Shown piece after piece: positions 45,199 to 57,469 of a DNA stretch of 64,000 bases. Made by a program: the position numbers and the translations under genes. Origin of the DNA: Omphalotus guepiniiformis. Lineage: Eukaryota > Basidiomycota > Agaricomycetes > Agaricales > Omphalotaceae. Below the pieces are notes generated by a model. That model was not told the DNA's origin. It did no database searches and worked only from the letters and a program-made list of their open reading frames with translations. Positions within the stretch are counted from its first letter, which is position 1. The number at the start of each line of letters is the position of its first letter. The DNA lies in NCBI GenBank assembly GCA_028554645.1, contig JAQOOI010000022.1, forward strand, positions 1 through 64,000, read 5' to 3'.

Positions 45199-46730
45199 TT
45201 AAGATGCCTGCTCAGCCAGACACCTGTCGATAGCGGCGTTAATAGATGTCTTTTTCGACGTCAGGTCCATTCCAAAGCGCTCCTCTGGCTGTCGACGAAG
45301 GTCTCTCTTCGTTACCGAGTTGAGATCCGAGAAGCGTATAATTTCCTGCACGGCGTGCTCGATCTCCATTTCCGATGGGCCAGAAGAATCTGGACTCGAG
45401 GTTAAAGGCATGGGCATGTCGAGATAGTTTGTAGTCGGTCTTGAGCGCGTAGGCTAATATAGCATTCCGTTGTCTGACATGTTCATAGGAGGCATACGGA
45501 AGACTGCGGTGTATTGCGTTCGGATTGATAACCTGGTGGGGTGCATTTGCTGCATGTGGGAAGGAGCAGGGGAGTACTTGGCTCGTAGTAGGTTTCTCGA
45601 CCGTAAGAGATGCCGTTTGAGACTCAGCGTAACCTTCGTTACGCAACTTGGTCGGTGGTACCCAAGAACCTATACTGTGATTCGATTCCTTATCCCAAAG
45701 GTCGTTTTCCTATGTATTCCCATGAGTATTCTGTTCAACAACTACAAGATGCATACACACATAATCACTCCAAGACTTCAGTGGAATCGCCCGAGGATCG
45801 AATTTACCTTCATCATGTGTCCCGAGAATCAGCAAGCGCGTCGCATTAGAAGAAGGTAGAGGCATACATGTACGATGAGTTTCTTTCCAGATTCTCCCAA
45901 GACCAAACGGGTGGCACCCCAAGAGAAGTCATCCACCCTCCAGAATGAATACAGGGGCAGGAAGAACGAAAAGGCAGGAACAGCGAGAAAGTAGAAGACC
46001 ATCCAGCCAATCATATCCCACTTGCGTCTCATGATGAAGACCAACACTTGTAGACCGTAGATGGCAGCGATCATGGTAAGAGACGTGGTAGGAATAGATT
46101 CATGAGCACCCGCGACAGAAGAAATCAGATACACAAGCTGTGAAGTCAAGATGAGAAGAGTAAATGGAAAAGACACGAACATACATAAGCCACCGTAACT
46201 GGTTGGATGAGCGTAGAAACTAAGTCGACCATGACCACAAATCTCGTTGGATCAACTCGACCGTGCACAACCTTCCAGTTGTCAGGACCCACACTGAAAG
46301 CATGTGCATCGCGAACGAATTGAGTCTTGAAGTTTCGGAAAGTGTTTCAAGAGCAGAGTCGACAAGTAACGATCTTCACCTAGATGCAATAGGTTTTCAT
46401 GTGAGGTGTGTCTACACAATTCTCGGAATAGTCGTGAATGATCTGGTTCGCAATGAATAGAGGCTTGTGGGTATCCGGGGTGCGAAGACGATGGAGCGAG
46501 AAACAACCAGGAAGACAGGTAACCGAACCGAAAAGACTTTCGAACACTTTGGCCATGTGGTGGGATATAAAGTATTCGTACACCTGGTCTGTGTTACTAA
46601 GACCATCTGCATGTAGAAGAAAGAGACTCACCTGCATCATGGTGATAGTAGACTGCTTCGCATTCGCCAACTCTGTTTCTCCACAGCACGCTAAGAGTTT
46701 CTTGTCATGAATCATTCTGTACTAAAGTGT
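45199..46730 (-). pseudogene. Chitin synthase with DEK_C tail, N-terminus and QRRRW region lost
   Basis: Minus-strand pieces: [40 protein letters not shown] and [31 protein letters not shown]; then a one-base deletion; [19 protein letters not shown]; a one-base insertion; FKTQFVRDAHAFSVGPDNWK joined directly to FVVMVDLVSTLIQP, so the LLSQRRRWINSTVHN catalytic segment and following helix are deleted. Membrane helices follow (TVAYLVYLISSVAGAHE, MIAAIYGLQVLVFIM, GWMVFYFLAVPAFSFFLPLY). The 3' end encodes a DEK_C domain (EMEIEHAVQEIIRFSDLNSV..SKKTSINAAIDRCLAEQA), as in class V/VII-type enzymes. Nothing of the myosin-like or N-terminal catalytic part is present to the right of 46730. Confidence 0.85.
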
Positions 46731-49648
46731 CAATTGTGATCGAGAATCAACAAAGGCGCATACGCACGCAGAAATATGGAATGCACGTTGTCTGAAGACA
46801 AGACATATTCATATACTGGACGGTTTGCACTTGAGTAGCTGTAGGGTTTCTGAAAAGCAGGTCGTGTGCCGATGGCTGGACTGGGAATCGCGAAAGAGAC
46901 TTCGACTATTCATGAACGATTGAAGATACGGAGATTCATTGCAAAAGCCGCTTCATTTGCCTGGAGTTTGCGAGGTGGGTATAAAAAGCGACGTGGGTGG
47001 AAGTTGACAATAATGAAGACGAGCTGTGGATTCTCACGTTCAGTCCTCCGTTCTTCCCAGCTCCGTCACTCTTTCAATACAAATTGAAACGTTGAACACA
47101 CCCTATGACACAGTACGAATCCTAACTCACGGAGGCATGTATCAACTCACTCTTACCTCAACATTCAACAGCTCAATTTTGAAGCAGTGCAGATAAGGGC
47201 ACAGAAAGTTTTCGTATCGTACTGCTGGGATGTAAGAAGTCTAAGGCTACAGAGCCTTTTGCTGAGATGCTTGGGAAGATATTTCGATTGTGAGTTCTTT
47301 GGACTGGCTGGGCTTCATATCATACCCACATTTCCTCACCTTTCAGTTCTATCCATCTTTCATCTTTGTTCTCATCCGCGCGGACTTCCCAGAACCTTAT
47401 CGTCTACAAAGTCGCTAGCCCATTCAAGATCCTTAGGCAGATATGCAACACGGGAACCCATGATCTTCTTACGCTCCTTGAGGACTACCCGCATGATGCA
47501 CAAGACGAATGGGGACGAACGATATTCAATAGAGTTGCGCGTCCATCCATGTTCGGGTGTGTATGAGATTAGCGAGGTGGTGGCAATGATGAATATTATG
47601 CGCCTGAGACGTAACTCTTTTCCAAGGTAAGGTCATCTGTTGTGTTTTGAGCGTATTTTTACTGCTTTCTTCTTGTCTGTTTTCGTTTGCACCTCTCTTC
47701 CCCTCCTCTCGTATATCGTTCCCACCTTCCCTTTCTTTTCATTTGGGTGACTTCCTGTCTAAACGAAGGTCAGAGGGAGGAGTTGAGGTTCAGTGATGAA
47801 TTTCGAAGTTGCGCCAATGAAGGTGCATGTACAAGATGTCTTTACTTCTATCCAGGCTGCGCCTGAGACTCCGAGAGTCAAGATAGCTTCAGGGCATTTT
47901 ATAGGGATGGGAGTCTTCGGTGTTCGTATCGTATTTTTTACTTCCATTGATTTTTTCTTACCGATTCTCCCTCTCAAATCCGACTGACTAACCCTCTCTC
48001 CTCATTCGCAGCTCGCCAAAAACGCATCCTATACTCAACCACACCGTAACGTCTGAAGCAAATATGCATACCGCTCCGTCATCCGTCTATGTTCTGTACA
48101 TGTGGCCTGGTCTGGGACAATTGAGAGTAGTGAGGCGGTGAGGGTGTGTGTTGATGCGCTTCAAGGCATATGGATTGTTCGAGGTGAGTCTTGCATTACA
48201 TTTTTTTACTTTTTTGTCTCTTTCCCTTTCTCTTCTGTGGCGTTTACGGTTTTTCTCCTTTCATTTCCCATCTTTTGTGATCTGATATCTCCTTTTTTTT
48301 ACCTACGAGTTGGTGAGAAGGATCGATCATGAATTCCACGCTCTGTAGCTCATCTTCACTTTCGAACTTCGTTCATGGCCCTGTCTTGCTTTCTTTCCTT
48401 CATACCCTTCCTGTCCCATAACATTGTCTGCACATAGGCACATTTCTCGCTTCACACACGATCCATTTCTTCTTCCCTCATTCGCATATTCCCCCGACGT
48501 CCGATTGATATGTTCTTGTGAAAATTCAGTTTTACTAAAGCCCCCTATCATATAGAAGGCCAAAGTATGACATCGGGTACAACCCGCTCGACTACCACCC
48601 TCATTTATCAACCCACCTCGCTCGCAGTACCCACATCTGTTTTGTCCGTTGAATGAGTTCGATCGTACACATTCTCCTGCGTATTTCTCGTCCTGCTCCT
48701 GTCCGCGCGATCACAAATACAACACACAGCAAACTTTCACATCTGGCAACGTCGACACTCAACTTGCAGGACAATACAAGGACACAGGAATATTCTCGCA
48801 CCTTGGTATCTATGGCGCCGGTCATGAAGTTCACGCATGCCTACCTCGCCGCTACCACTTCCTCTGAATACGCTATGACATGCTGCGCAGGAACAAGGGA
48901 GGGGATGATCAACCCAAAGGACTGTATACATACAAGAGTACTTCAATCTTATGTCTCATCAATTACCAACTTCGTGAAATAAAATCTTAAACATCTACAT
49001 AATCTTTCAATGCATTCCACTGAACGTTCGCAATCAACATCCTCATCCTCACCCATCAAACTAAGCAAAACCTTCCCGGTTTACCCGGCGTGTTAAAAGC
49101 GTTCTAAGACGCCGGAAGTGGTGTTTAGTGGGTTAGTGGGAACGAAGTCGGTGGAGGGGGTGGCATTTGGTTTTGAGATGAGCTTCGGTTCATTGGTACA
49201 TCCATGTCAATGTCCATGGGGATACTTGAAGAGGAAGCGAGGTTCTCGACGAGCTCAGGATCGTTCATGTTGTTGTTGTTGGTGGTGGTTTACATTTATA
49301 CGCGGCTGCTTTTGGGCTGCTTTTGTGGACGTGTATTGTTTCGCTCAGTCGATGGAGGACGGGAATGCGGGCGTTTATTCTTTGTGTTGATAGGTGGTAC
49401 AACAGTAGTGATCACGGGTATAGCTGTAGTTGTGTTTACAGTAGTAATGACCGTTCTGGGTGCTTTCATGTGCATCTTAGGACGTGAAGGGTGTCTCTGT
49501 GGAAGAGTCGGTGGATGATGGGAAGGATGGTGGGAGGAAGGAGTCCGAAGGACTAAAGTGTCGTAGAAATGTTTCCAGCTGAAACAAAGTATTGAGGGGC
49601 AAGATGCTCACCAGTTCCGGAATTTCAGAGGGGTCTGACTAGCCAAAC
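46731..49648. other. Unassigned stretch with exon-like pieces
   Basis: Plus-strand pieces at 47366-47566 (KVASPFKILRQICNTGTHDL, LLEDYPHDAQDEWGRTIFN) and 47793-47930 (EVAPMKVHVQDVFTSIQAAP, TPRVKIASGHFIGMGVFG) look like real protein but could not be assigned or joined. 48650-48980 and 49110-49520 hold further open frames without motifs. Confidence 0.3.
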
Positions 49649-49877
49649 CTTATTTTTAGCATGAAGCTTATCCATCGCTCCATTCTTATCCCAACCTTGA
49701 CTATCCCTATCCTCCAATTCCTTCCTTGCATGCGTAAGCTCATCTTCTAACCGCTCTATCAACCTCAAGCTGCAACGAGAACCTCGCTGTTGAATGAGTC
49801 TCGCCAGCCCTCTTCGACTCCTGTTCAAGCGTCTGCAACACGGTTTGTACAGCTTGTAAATCAGACTTGTGTTGTAA
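49649..49877 (-). pseudogene. Coiled-coil fragment, septation-protein-like, frameshifted
   Basis: Minus strand: LQHKSDLQAVQTVLQTLEQE, SKRAGETHSTARFSLQLEVD, then a frame change, then ERLEDELTHARKELEDRDSQ, GWDKNGAMDKLHAKNK. This is heptad-rich sequence like the basidiomycete coiled-coil proteins annotated as up-regulated during septation (Usp1-like). Start, end and splice sites are missing. Confidence 0.5.
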
Positions 49878-51066
49878 TCTCCTATACAACAACGACGCAG
49901 CACCACCGAACTGTCCCTAGGATCTCTCCCATCGGACTTCTCTACCCCTCCAAGACCAGGTCTTCGTGTACCATCCACAACATCACAAACGACCGCACCC
50001 TCTTCCGCTCCGATATCTACCCCCTCGCCGCCCACAGCAAATGTTTTTCGTAGGAAGGGATAAGATGTTCGGGGGTTGCAACTGATTGGAGGGATGAATC
50101 CGGGAATGCTGTTAGTATTGCATCGGAGATATTCACTGGGCCTTTGAGGTGTACGTTCATGAGATACAACTTAAAGTGAAAATATGTCTATTTCACTCAC
50201 GAATAGGTCCTTCGCCCCAAATTGTACTATGGTTTTCTCGAGGATTGAAATCGACCAAGTGTTTGTAGCCATTTCGTCATTATAAGCCCGAAGATAATCC
50301 CTAAGAAAGCTTTATGGATGTAAGGTGAGGTTTAGCATGAATGGATGGCCTACCTCCGTAGAATGCCATCCGTATTGTACGAAGGGAACTTTGATTCCAA
50401 TAACGAGTGTTAAATTCAGGAGACAATGCAACATGCGAGGGAAGGAGGCGTATTCGAAACAGAACTGATCAACAGTATCCATAAGCTTGAGTCCCAATAA
50501 CAGAAAATAAGTAAACTCACATCGTGCTTCGTCCCTTCCTCTCGACGGCTTGCTGAGCTATTAGGTCTCCACATGTATATACAACCGCTGCTGATGTAGA
50601 CTGGACCAGCATTGGACGTCTCGTAAGTGCTGCACTAATACAATTAAAGATTTGCTATTTAAAGAAACAGGTGCTAGCAGATTTAAGCATGACACACCGT
50701 CGCCATTTTGCTCCGTTAACCAGATTCTCGAGACCTCCTACAGTGATCCTAATGAGCGTTGACGTTGATGTATTGCCATTCTATGGGAATCTGCTCTGAA
50801 GGAGATGGAAGAATGAGGTAGGGAGAAACCCGCTCATTGCGGCGGCACCGCGGTCAGCCATCCGCCAGTGGCATCAACTGGAGACATTGGTCTGTGCGCT
50901 CTGTTATCAGGTGATCTGTTGAGGGCAGGCGACCCGGTTGGTCCGCAAACTTTTGCAATCTTGCCTCGTCCTGATGCAATCCTCTTCACTTGTGGTTACA
51001 ATCATGCACACTATAAAATAAGTCTTTGACTGTGCAGACTCACATACCTTCAAAATCATTGGCAAA
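49878..51066. other. No supported gene
   Basis: Short frames only; no motif found. Confidence 0.35.
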
Positions 51067-52720
51067 ATGTCTCCCCTGCTAGCACCCTGGGTTCCAGCAC
51101 CAGAAACAACTGCAAAACTCGACTATTCAATACCTCTCCTCGTGCTTTAGCAGCAGAGTTGCAAAAAGCAGCTACAATTGGTGAAATTTTGAATTTTTAC
51201 CGGGTTTAGGGTACCCCAAGAGGCGATTGATGAGCAGTTTGCTTTTGGGGATGCGTTTTTTAAGTTGAATTTGGAGGACAAGAGGAGTGTATTGGTGGAT
51301 TTTTTCTTCGGAGAGGTGGGTTGGTGTTTGTGCATGTCAGTATAAGTGTTTTGGCGTTGAACTGACGCAACGCAGGCATATTGGGTATCAAGAGGCGAGG
51401 GAGATCTTTAAGGATGGACAAAACATAATGCATAATGTTGAAAGGGTGAGTCGTACTACTTGTGCTCCTCTCCGAATCAACTTACACATATGCATTGATG
51501 ATAGCTTGGCATCCCGAAATCATTCACTACATCCAGCTCTGATATCAAACTACACGACTTGACCAACGCCCACCGTTCTTCACTCGCCTCGTTCCAGAGA
51601 CTCTGCTACGACAATGTTCTCAAGAAACTCTTTATCTTGTTCGCTATCATGCTTGAATTGCCGGAGGAGTATTTCTTGGAGAGACATAAGTTTGAGGGTC
51701 CTTCTGAGGATCATACTGGATTGGTGAGTCTTTGGAGCGCTTGCAATTCAGTTCGGAAATGACGAAGAGACGGTGTAGATGAAATACCATGCGAGGCCTG
51801 AAGATGTCGATAGGCTTGTTAGTGGGCAGTGGATTGCAGGGCATACAGGTGAGCCTGAAGACATTTACTATCTACGTCGGGATAAACTGACTGAACATAA
51901 TCACAACAGATTTTGGTAAAGTTCATCCTACGTCGGTACAACAGAACCACTAAGACTTACATAGCATGAACACTAGGTTCAATCACGCTTTTGTTCCCTC
52001 AAACAATCGCTGCGTATGTGTCTTAAACTCTGTGTCTGTCATTCGTTGAATCCTCATAGTCTACAAATTAAACACCCACAAAAGAGTGGAAATGGGTTAA
52101 GCACGTGAAAGATGGTATATCTGTAACGCAGGCGATGTCTGATCCTTCTCGACAAATGTACGTTCTTGTTCTTGTCCTCCCAGGATACCCTCGCTCCATA
52201 TACCAGTGGACCACTCTTTCAACTTCAACTCTTCCCTTTCCTTCGAGCTAACATTCACTCTCTTTCATCCTTAGGGTCACATGAAATCCGCTATCCACCG
52301 CGTCATTTGTCCACCATCAGATTGAGCTCACCTGGATCGTATAAGTTTGATTTACTTCCTTAGGCCAGGAGACGACGTGCGTATTGTACCTGCGAAGAGT
52401 CCGGTGCTTTTGAGAGAAAGACTTCTCGTTTCGTTCCTGGAGAGGAGGGCGGGAAGGAGAGGAAGGAGGTGGTCACTGCTGGTGGTTAGTTCTCTCTTTT
52501 TCGTCCAACTTGTTTGTGCTTGGGATCTGATTATTTGTTCAATTCATGCTCTTTTTTGTCCATTCGGCCCCGACATTAATATGATGAAACAAATCACACT
52601 GAATATGTTTGTGAGAGGGTTAGATATGTCCAGGATAGGTATACGTGGAGGCTGGAGGATAGTAAGCCTGATAAGGTGTTTGCGTTGAAGGGTATTACTG
52701 TAAGGGACTATTATGTTTGA
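51067..52720 (+). pseudogene. Isopenicillin-N-synthase-like 2-oxoglutarate/Fe(II) oxygenase, frameshifted
   Basis: ATG 51067 gives MSPLLAPWVPAPETTAKLDY, then a frame change; VPQEAIDEQFAFGDAFFKLN, LEDKRSVLVDFF; GYQEAREIFKDGQN; DLTNAHRSSLASFQRLCYDN, VLKKLFILFAIMLELPEEYF; MKYHARPEDVDRLVSGQWIA then GHTDFG (the HxD iron-binding pair, split by an intron); SITLLFPQTIAAL; a frame change, EWKWVKHVKDGI; a further frame change in the VNAGDVL region; YFLRPGDDVRIVPAKSPVLL; and a C-terminus EYVCERVRYVQDRYTWRLED ending at TGA 52718. Order and introns are those of a full-length gene, so it is a recent pseudogene or a real gene with assembly indels. The family oxidises diverse small molecules, often in secondary metabolism. 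Confidence 0.75.
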
Positions 52721-54276
52721 ACCTGTGATACTGAAAGTAGTGTGTATACATGTATGATTTAACTTCCTTTGTACCGCCGATAGACTCCGAATATGATACG
52801 CCTTATGTGTTGTGTACATTTCAGATGCAGGTGCGTGAATTGGCAAGATTGATAGAGATTTCAATGATTTGGTACTTGATGGAGGATTCTGGTTGCAAGG
52901 AGGGGGGTTCGTTTACGGACGTCGTGACAACCGTCTGGGCGGAGGGAAAGGCAGTGGCTGGGACTCAAAGGAAAGGAGGGGCATACACGGTTATGGATGG
53001 ATGCGGTAGAGGCGGCGAAGACTATGAAGTCAACGGAGGTGCAGAGATTGAGATCCTCAATGCGTGCGTGGGCCCAGAGTAGATTTTAGGGCTTTATCTT
53101 CTAAGTATCAGGTATAGCAGATCTCTCGTCACAAGCTTTTTGGATTCCATTCGTTCCACTGTGACACCAACCCATTATTTGTTCCCCCGCCCGCTTTGTC
53201 TGCTGATATACCTCGCGTTGTCAAGAATCTGAACGGACTTCTCTGAACAGAATGATTGCACACCAATATTTCCTCTTTACACCCCCTCGAGAGATAATAT
53301 CCCCTCGATTAAGCACTGAAATATTACCCCGCCCATCCTGCTCTGAATGCAACTGCAACCGCCCCGCAGCCTACTCAACCGGACACACCCCAGCTCTCTA
53401 GGCATCTTCCCTACACTCCCTACTCTCAATAAGCAGCGACATATACCTAATGATCCCTCATGCGTCCTTCGTCTCTATACTCGTGTTGAGGATGCAATAG
53501 AGAGGTGTGAGAATGTGAGAATAATTGTGCCCTCGTTAAGATCAGGAACGGTTTCTTGGTCTGTTGAAGTACTAGTTGGTAAACACAAACATTGTGAGGT
53601 GCATTTCGTAGAGTCGTAGAGTTGCAGAGTCATACATAGACCCAAAGGAAGAGCGGAGTCATAGACCTCTTGTTCCATCAGAATGTATTGGACGTGATAC
53701 GGCCTCGTTGAAGGTTTTTCATATGACAGAGTGGTTTGAGGTCTTGTAGGCACAGGGAGGTAAGTTCCTATCACCGCTGGATGATTCGAAACCAGTCCGC
53801 CTTGTCCGCCTCGTTTTCGGTGAAAAATCTAGAAAGAAGGCGTGGTATCGAGAAAGGGCGGACCTTCTGATGGACAAACAGCCATGTGTTTACCAGGCAT
53901 TGCCCACCACCACTTCCACTCACACTCACCGGCACCCTTTAACCAAGACCCATTCCCGTTAAACCAAAAGACACTCTAATGAATCGGTTGCGTGAGACTG
54001 GTCACTGAACCACAGCTACTGTAGCACTGTTGGGGAATACGAACATTTTCGAATATATCATGAATATACGAAGGCTACTGCTGAATGAACCCTTGCTGCT
54101 TTTCATTGTGCGTAGAGGAGATCAGGAGCTGGACTAGCAAGCACCTGTCATGAAACATCTTCAGAGTATGTTCTTTTTATTGTCCTTCTGATCTGGTATT
54201 GACCTACACAGGCTAAAACCAACACACTCAAGGGTGCTATTAATGAGTGAGAAACACGCAGACAAGACAGACTCAC
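52721..54276. other. No supported gene
   Basis: An open frame at 52750-53082 ends GGAEIEILNACVGPE and is unassigned. The rest shows nothing. Confidence 0.35.
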
Positions 54277-54424
54277 CTCTTTGAGAGCCGCTGCGAGAGC
54301 TTCTAGTCTTTCTCGAGCAGCTTCTTCTTTCTATCATTCTCATCCTCAAGGTTGTAAGTCTGTTCTCTCAACTTCTCCGTCACCTGGTTTAGGCTCTCAA
54401 TCTCTGCATCCTTTTTCTCTGATT
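54277..54424 (-). pseudogene. Second coiled-coil fragment, cut by the 1.46-kb repeat
   Basis: Minus strand: DSEKKDAEIESLNQVTEKLR, EQTYNLEDENDRKK, a one-base shift, then ERLEALAAALKE followed by a GTGAG donor. Same style as the 49649-49877 fragment and on the same strand, so both may come from one gene. Its upstream side ends where the dispersed repeat starts (54435). Confidence 0.45.
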
Positions 54425-54434
54425 CAAATTTTTC

Positions 54435-55898
54435 TTGTGCAATGTCATTCATGTCACATGTGGATGATCTACAGGTGGCGAATGGATAGATAAGACTGAG
54501 TGAATGATATCAACAGTGAGGTGAGCGGATAGAACATACTTAAGTGTCAAGCATGTACAAATACCTTCCAAATGTAGTAGTACCACAAATTGTGGTAGTT
54601 ATATAAGCAGTATTAGCATCCTGTTGCTACATAAAGACAAACAGCAGTACTAGCACCCCGTTGCTACACAAAGACAAACACCTTCCAAATGTAGTAGTAC
54701 CACAAATTGTGGTAGTTATATAAGCAGTACCAGCACCCTGTTGCAATACAAAGCCAAACACCTTCCAAATGTAGTAGTACCACAAATTGTGGTAGTTATA
54801 TAAGCAGTACCAGCATCCCGTTGCGACACAAAGCCAAACACCTTCCAAATATAGTAGTACCACAAATTGTGGTAGTTATATAAGCAGTACTTGCACCCCG
54901 TTGCTACACAAAGACAAATACCTTCTAATGAAGTAGGACCACAAATTGTGGTTCTTAGATAATTAGTATGAGCACTCTATTCTTATATATGTATAAATAT
55001 CTTCCAAATAAAGCATTTCTCAATGCAGAAATATTTCTTTAATTATATATTATAGTCTTACATACAGATATCGGACTAATAAAAAGCTAATATATTTTCT
55101 TGCAATGTCTATCAGTACAATAAAGATTTGATTCAAATGTAGCATAGTGGATTCAGTGGATTCCACTGAAAGGTATTCAATAGATTGACCCTATAGAAGA
55201 GATATATGAATAAAGCTTGACAATGTTGCAGTACAGAGGTTTTATCTTTGATACAAGCTAACTCCTAATTGGGGTGTTCTCTTTTATATATCCCTGATTC
55301 CTTGACCTATCCTGACCCCTAACCTAGCCTGACCTAACCTAACCTAACCTAACCTATCCCCTTACCCCTAACTAGGGCTTGCTGCGCAAGCCTACCCAGC
55401 ACTCAATCCCTAACTATTCTCTAACTGAATCTAATCTTAAGCCAGAAAGCATGAAGTGGCTATGCCATCATGGGCCCAGATCTAGATTTAGCCGGTTAGC
55501 CGGTTGCACTGCTAGCACTGTGCTTGCCTCTCACTTAGGAGGAAGAATGAGTTCTGCAACAACACACAGTGCAAGCTCAGCCAAGCCCTTTCTCTGAGGA
55601 GTGCATACAGACTCTATGGGCCCACTATATCACTTTTGGCCACATCTGCACAGGGGATGGGAGGATGTGGCCTGCACAATAGAGATGGAGGGCCTCCTCA
55701 GACCCGCCTGACTATTTGGCCCACATCCTGTGAGGAGATGCACTTGGAGGGACGAGAATTATATCATCCTCAAGAAAACATGCTAGAGAACATTTCCCGC
55801 CACCAGTTTGAGGCGCTCAGAGGAGGTCCTGAGAGGATGTGGATGAAAAGCTGGGAGGCGGCCGTTAGGGCTAACGGCCGCGGGCATAACTGGTAGGG
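54435..55898 (+). repeat. 1.46-kb dispersed repeat, copy 2
   Basis: Collinear with 20553-22010. Contains an ~80-bp tandem array (54545-54990), a cctaa tract (55331-55356) and a terminal hairpin (55858-55881). The shared end is actggtaggg. Confidence 0.85.
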
Positions 55899-57334
55899 AC
55901 TGTTCAGTCTCTACACGGAATCCCTGGCGGAGAGTCCTTCAAATGCCCGCATTGAGGTACGGGTGCCAATCGGGCGAGCTTCAGCGGTGCTCACAACCTT
56001 CAGCAGCAGTCTAGTTCGACGGTGTCTGTTGGCTTTCAGACGCAGTGTGTGGTGGTAAGTCCCATTGTAAAGCCCATAGATTAGTGAGCTGATATGACCC
56101 CTGATACAGGAATTTTCGTGCATACCGTGTTTCCGCCATCAGCCATGTCCTTTCTCGGCAAGGATCTGGAGCACCTGAATTGCGCGTTCGCCCCGCAGCT
56201 CTTCTTATGACAGCTGCTTGCGTTTGGCTGGTCAATGGGCTTCACTCACGACCTGACGATGGTTCAGCAGCACGTAGCCTGATGAGGGCTGTACTACCCT
56301 TGACCAATTCAGAAGACCCTGACCCTGACACCCTCCTGTTTCCTGGACGAGGCCGTGGCGACCACAGTGAGGAGAGCGAAGATGATGAGGATGGCCGACC
56401 CCGACCCCGTTTCGAGGACTATATCCCCTACAACCCCTATGGCGTTGTGTTCTTGCGCCGTGTGGTTGTTGACGTTGATGTTCCCCGCATGAGGAAGGGT
56501 GGGCCATACCTATCCTCCTCTGCATTCGAGTTCCTGTTCAATGCTTCCGAAGAGGCCATTCGTGACAAATACCTTACGGTGGGAATTCTACCTAAGGAGG
56601 CCATAGCAAGGCGTAGAATTGTCACCAACAAAACTCAGCGAACACCCTCTGTGGCAGCACTTGCTCTGCTCACCGATGAAACTCACCAGAATCTGTTTAA
56701 CCTGGAAGCAGCTGGCCATGCTCTGCCCCCTCCTCCGGTTGATAGTGGGTCTGACAATGAGGAGTTCTCGGAGGGAGGTGATGGAGGGTATGACCAAGGT
56801 CTGGATGCGGTGATCTCAGAGATTTATCGCCAGTTCCTGGTGGATGTGGCCATGAAGACCCCTAATCCCCGAGGCGCTGCTGCTGCATCATATTGCAAGC
56901 TCACGGAGCAAGAGCGGCTTGCAGTGAAGGAGGAACATTATCTCAACCCCTGTCTTTCGGACTTCTGGCGTGCTTGTCGATGGAAAAAGGCAAATCGCCA
57001 GGACTATCAGCTTGCCTTAAGCCACATGTTTCCTGAGCAGGACCATGAGACTACGGGAGCCGTTCAGAACTATACCCAATGTCTGTACTATATGAAGTGG
57101 AAGCGGTTTGCCAAAAAAGCAAGCCCTGGGGCCTTCAACGCTGCTCGAAAGGCCATCGAAGCGAAGGTTCAACGCCTTGCATGGATACCACATGCTGGCC
57201 AGGACAAGATGTGGGCCACTTCCCAGAAGGGCAAGTTTGACGGCCGCTTTCCTAAGGGCAGTACGGGGCCTGCACCGCGTATTCTCTGTAAGGTTACCCC
57301 GCAATGGGAAGTAGATGAAAACCCCCCTGTTTAG
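55899..57334 (+). CDS. Repeat-associated hypothetical protein, 5' end missing
   Basis: Two exons: about 55899-56054 and 56110-57334, joined over a 55-nt intron (GTAAGT..ACAG) to give W-NFRAYRVSAISHVLSRQGSG in frame. About 460 residues remain. The N-terminal part is Arg-rich. Next comes an acidic Asp/Glu segment (SEESEDDEDGRPRPR), then FLRRVVVDVDVPRMRKGGPY, a second acidic run, EIYRQFLVDVAMKTPNPRGA, and a C-terminus with QNYTQCLYYMKWKRFAKKAS and WIPHAGQDKMWATSQKGKFD. I recall similar hypothetical proteins as multi-copy in Agaricomycetes; no catalytic motif is visible. The open frame begins exactly at the end of the repeat copy, so the true start was lost or lies in an unseen exon. Confidence 0.6.
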
Positions 57335-57469
57335 TAGTTTATATTTCAATGAACATGATACTTTTCTGGAACATAACGCCCATGTACTTTTCCTCATGAT
57401 GTTGGAGACAATATTTACTATCTACCTGTCCATCTCTACCCATCCTGGAGGAACACTCGCAATCAACAA
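57335..57469. other. 3' flank of the hypothetical gene
   Basis: Nothing recognised. Confidence 0.4.
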
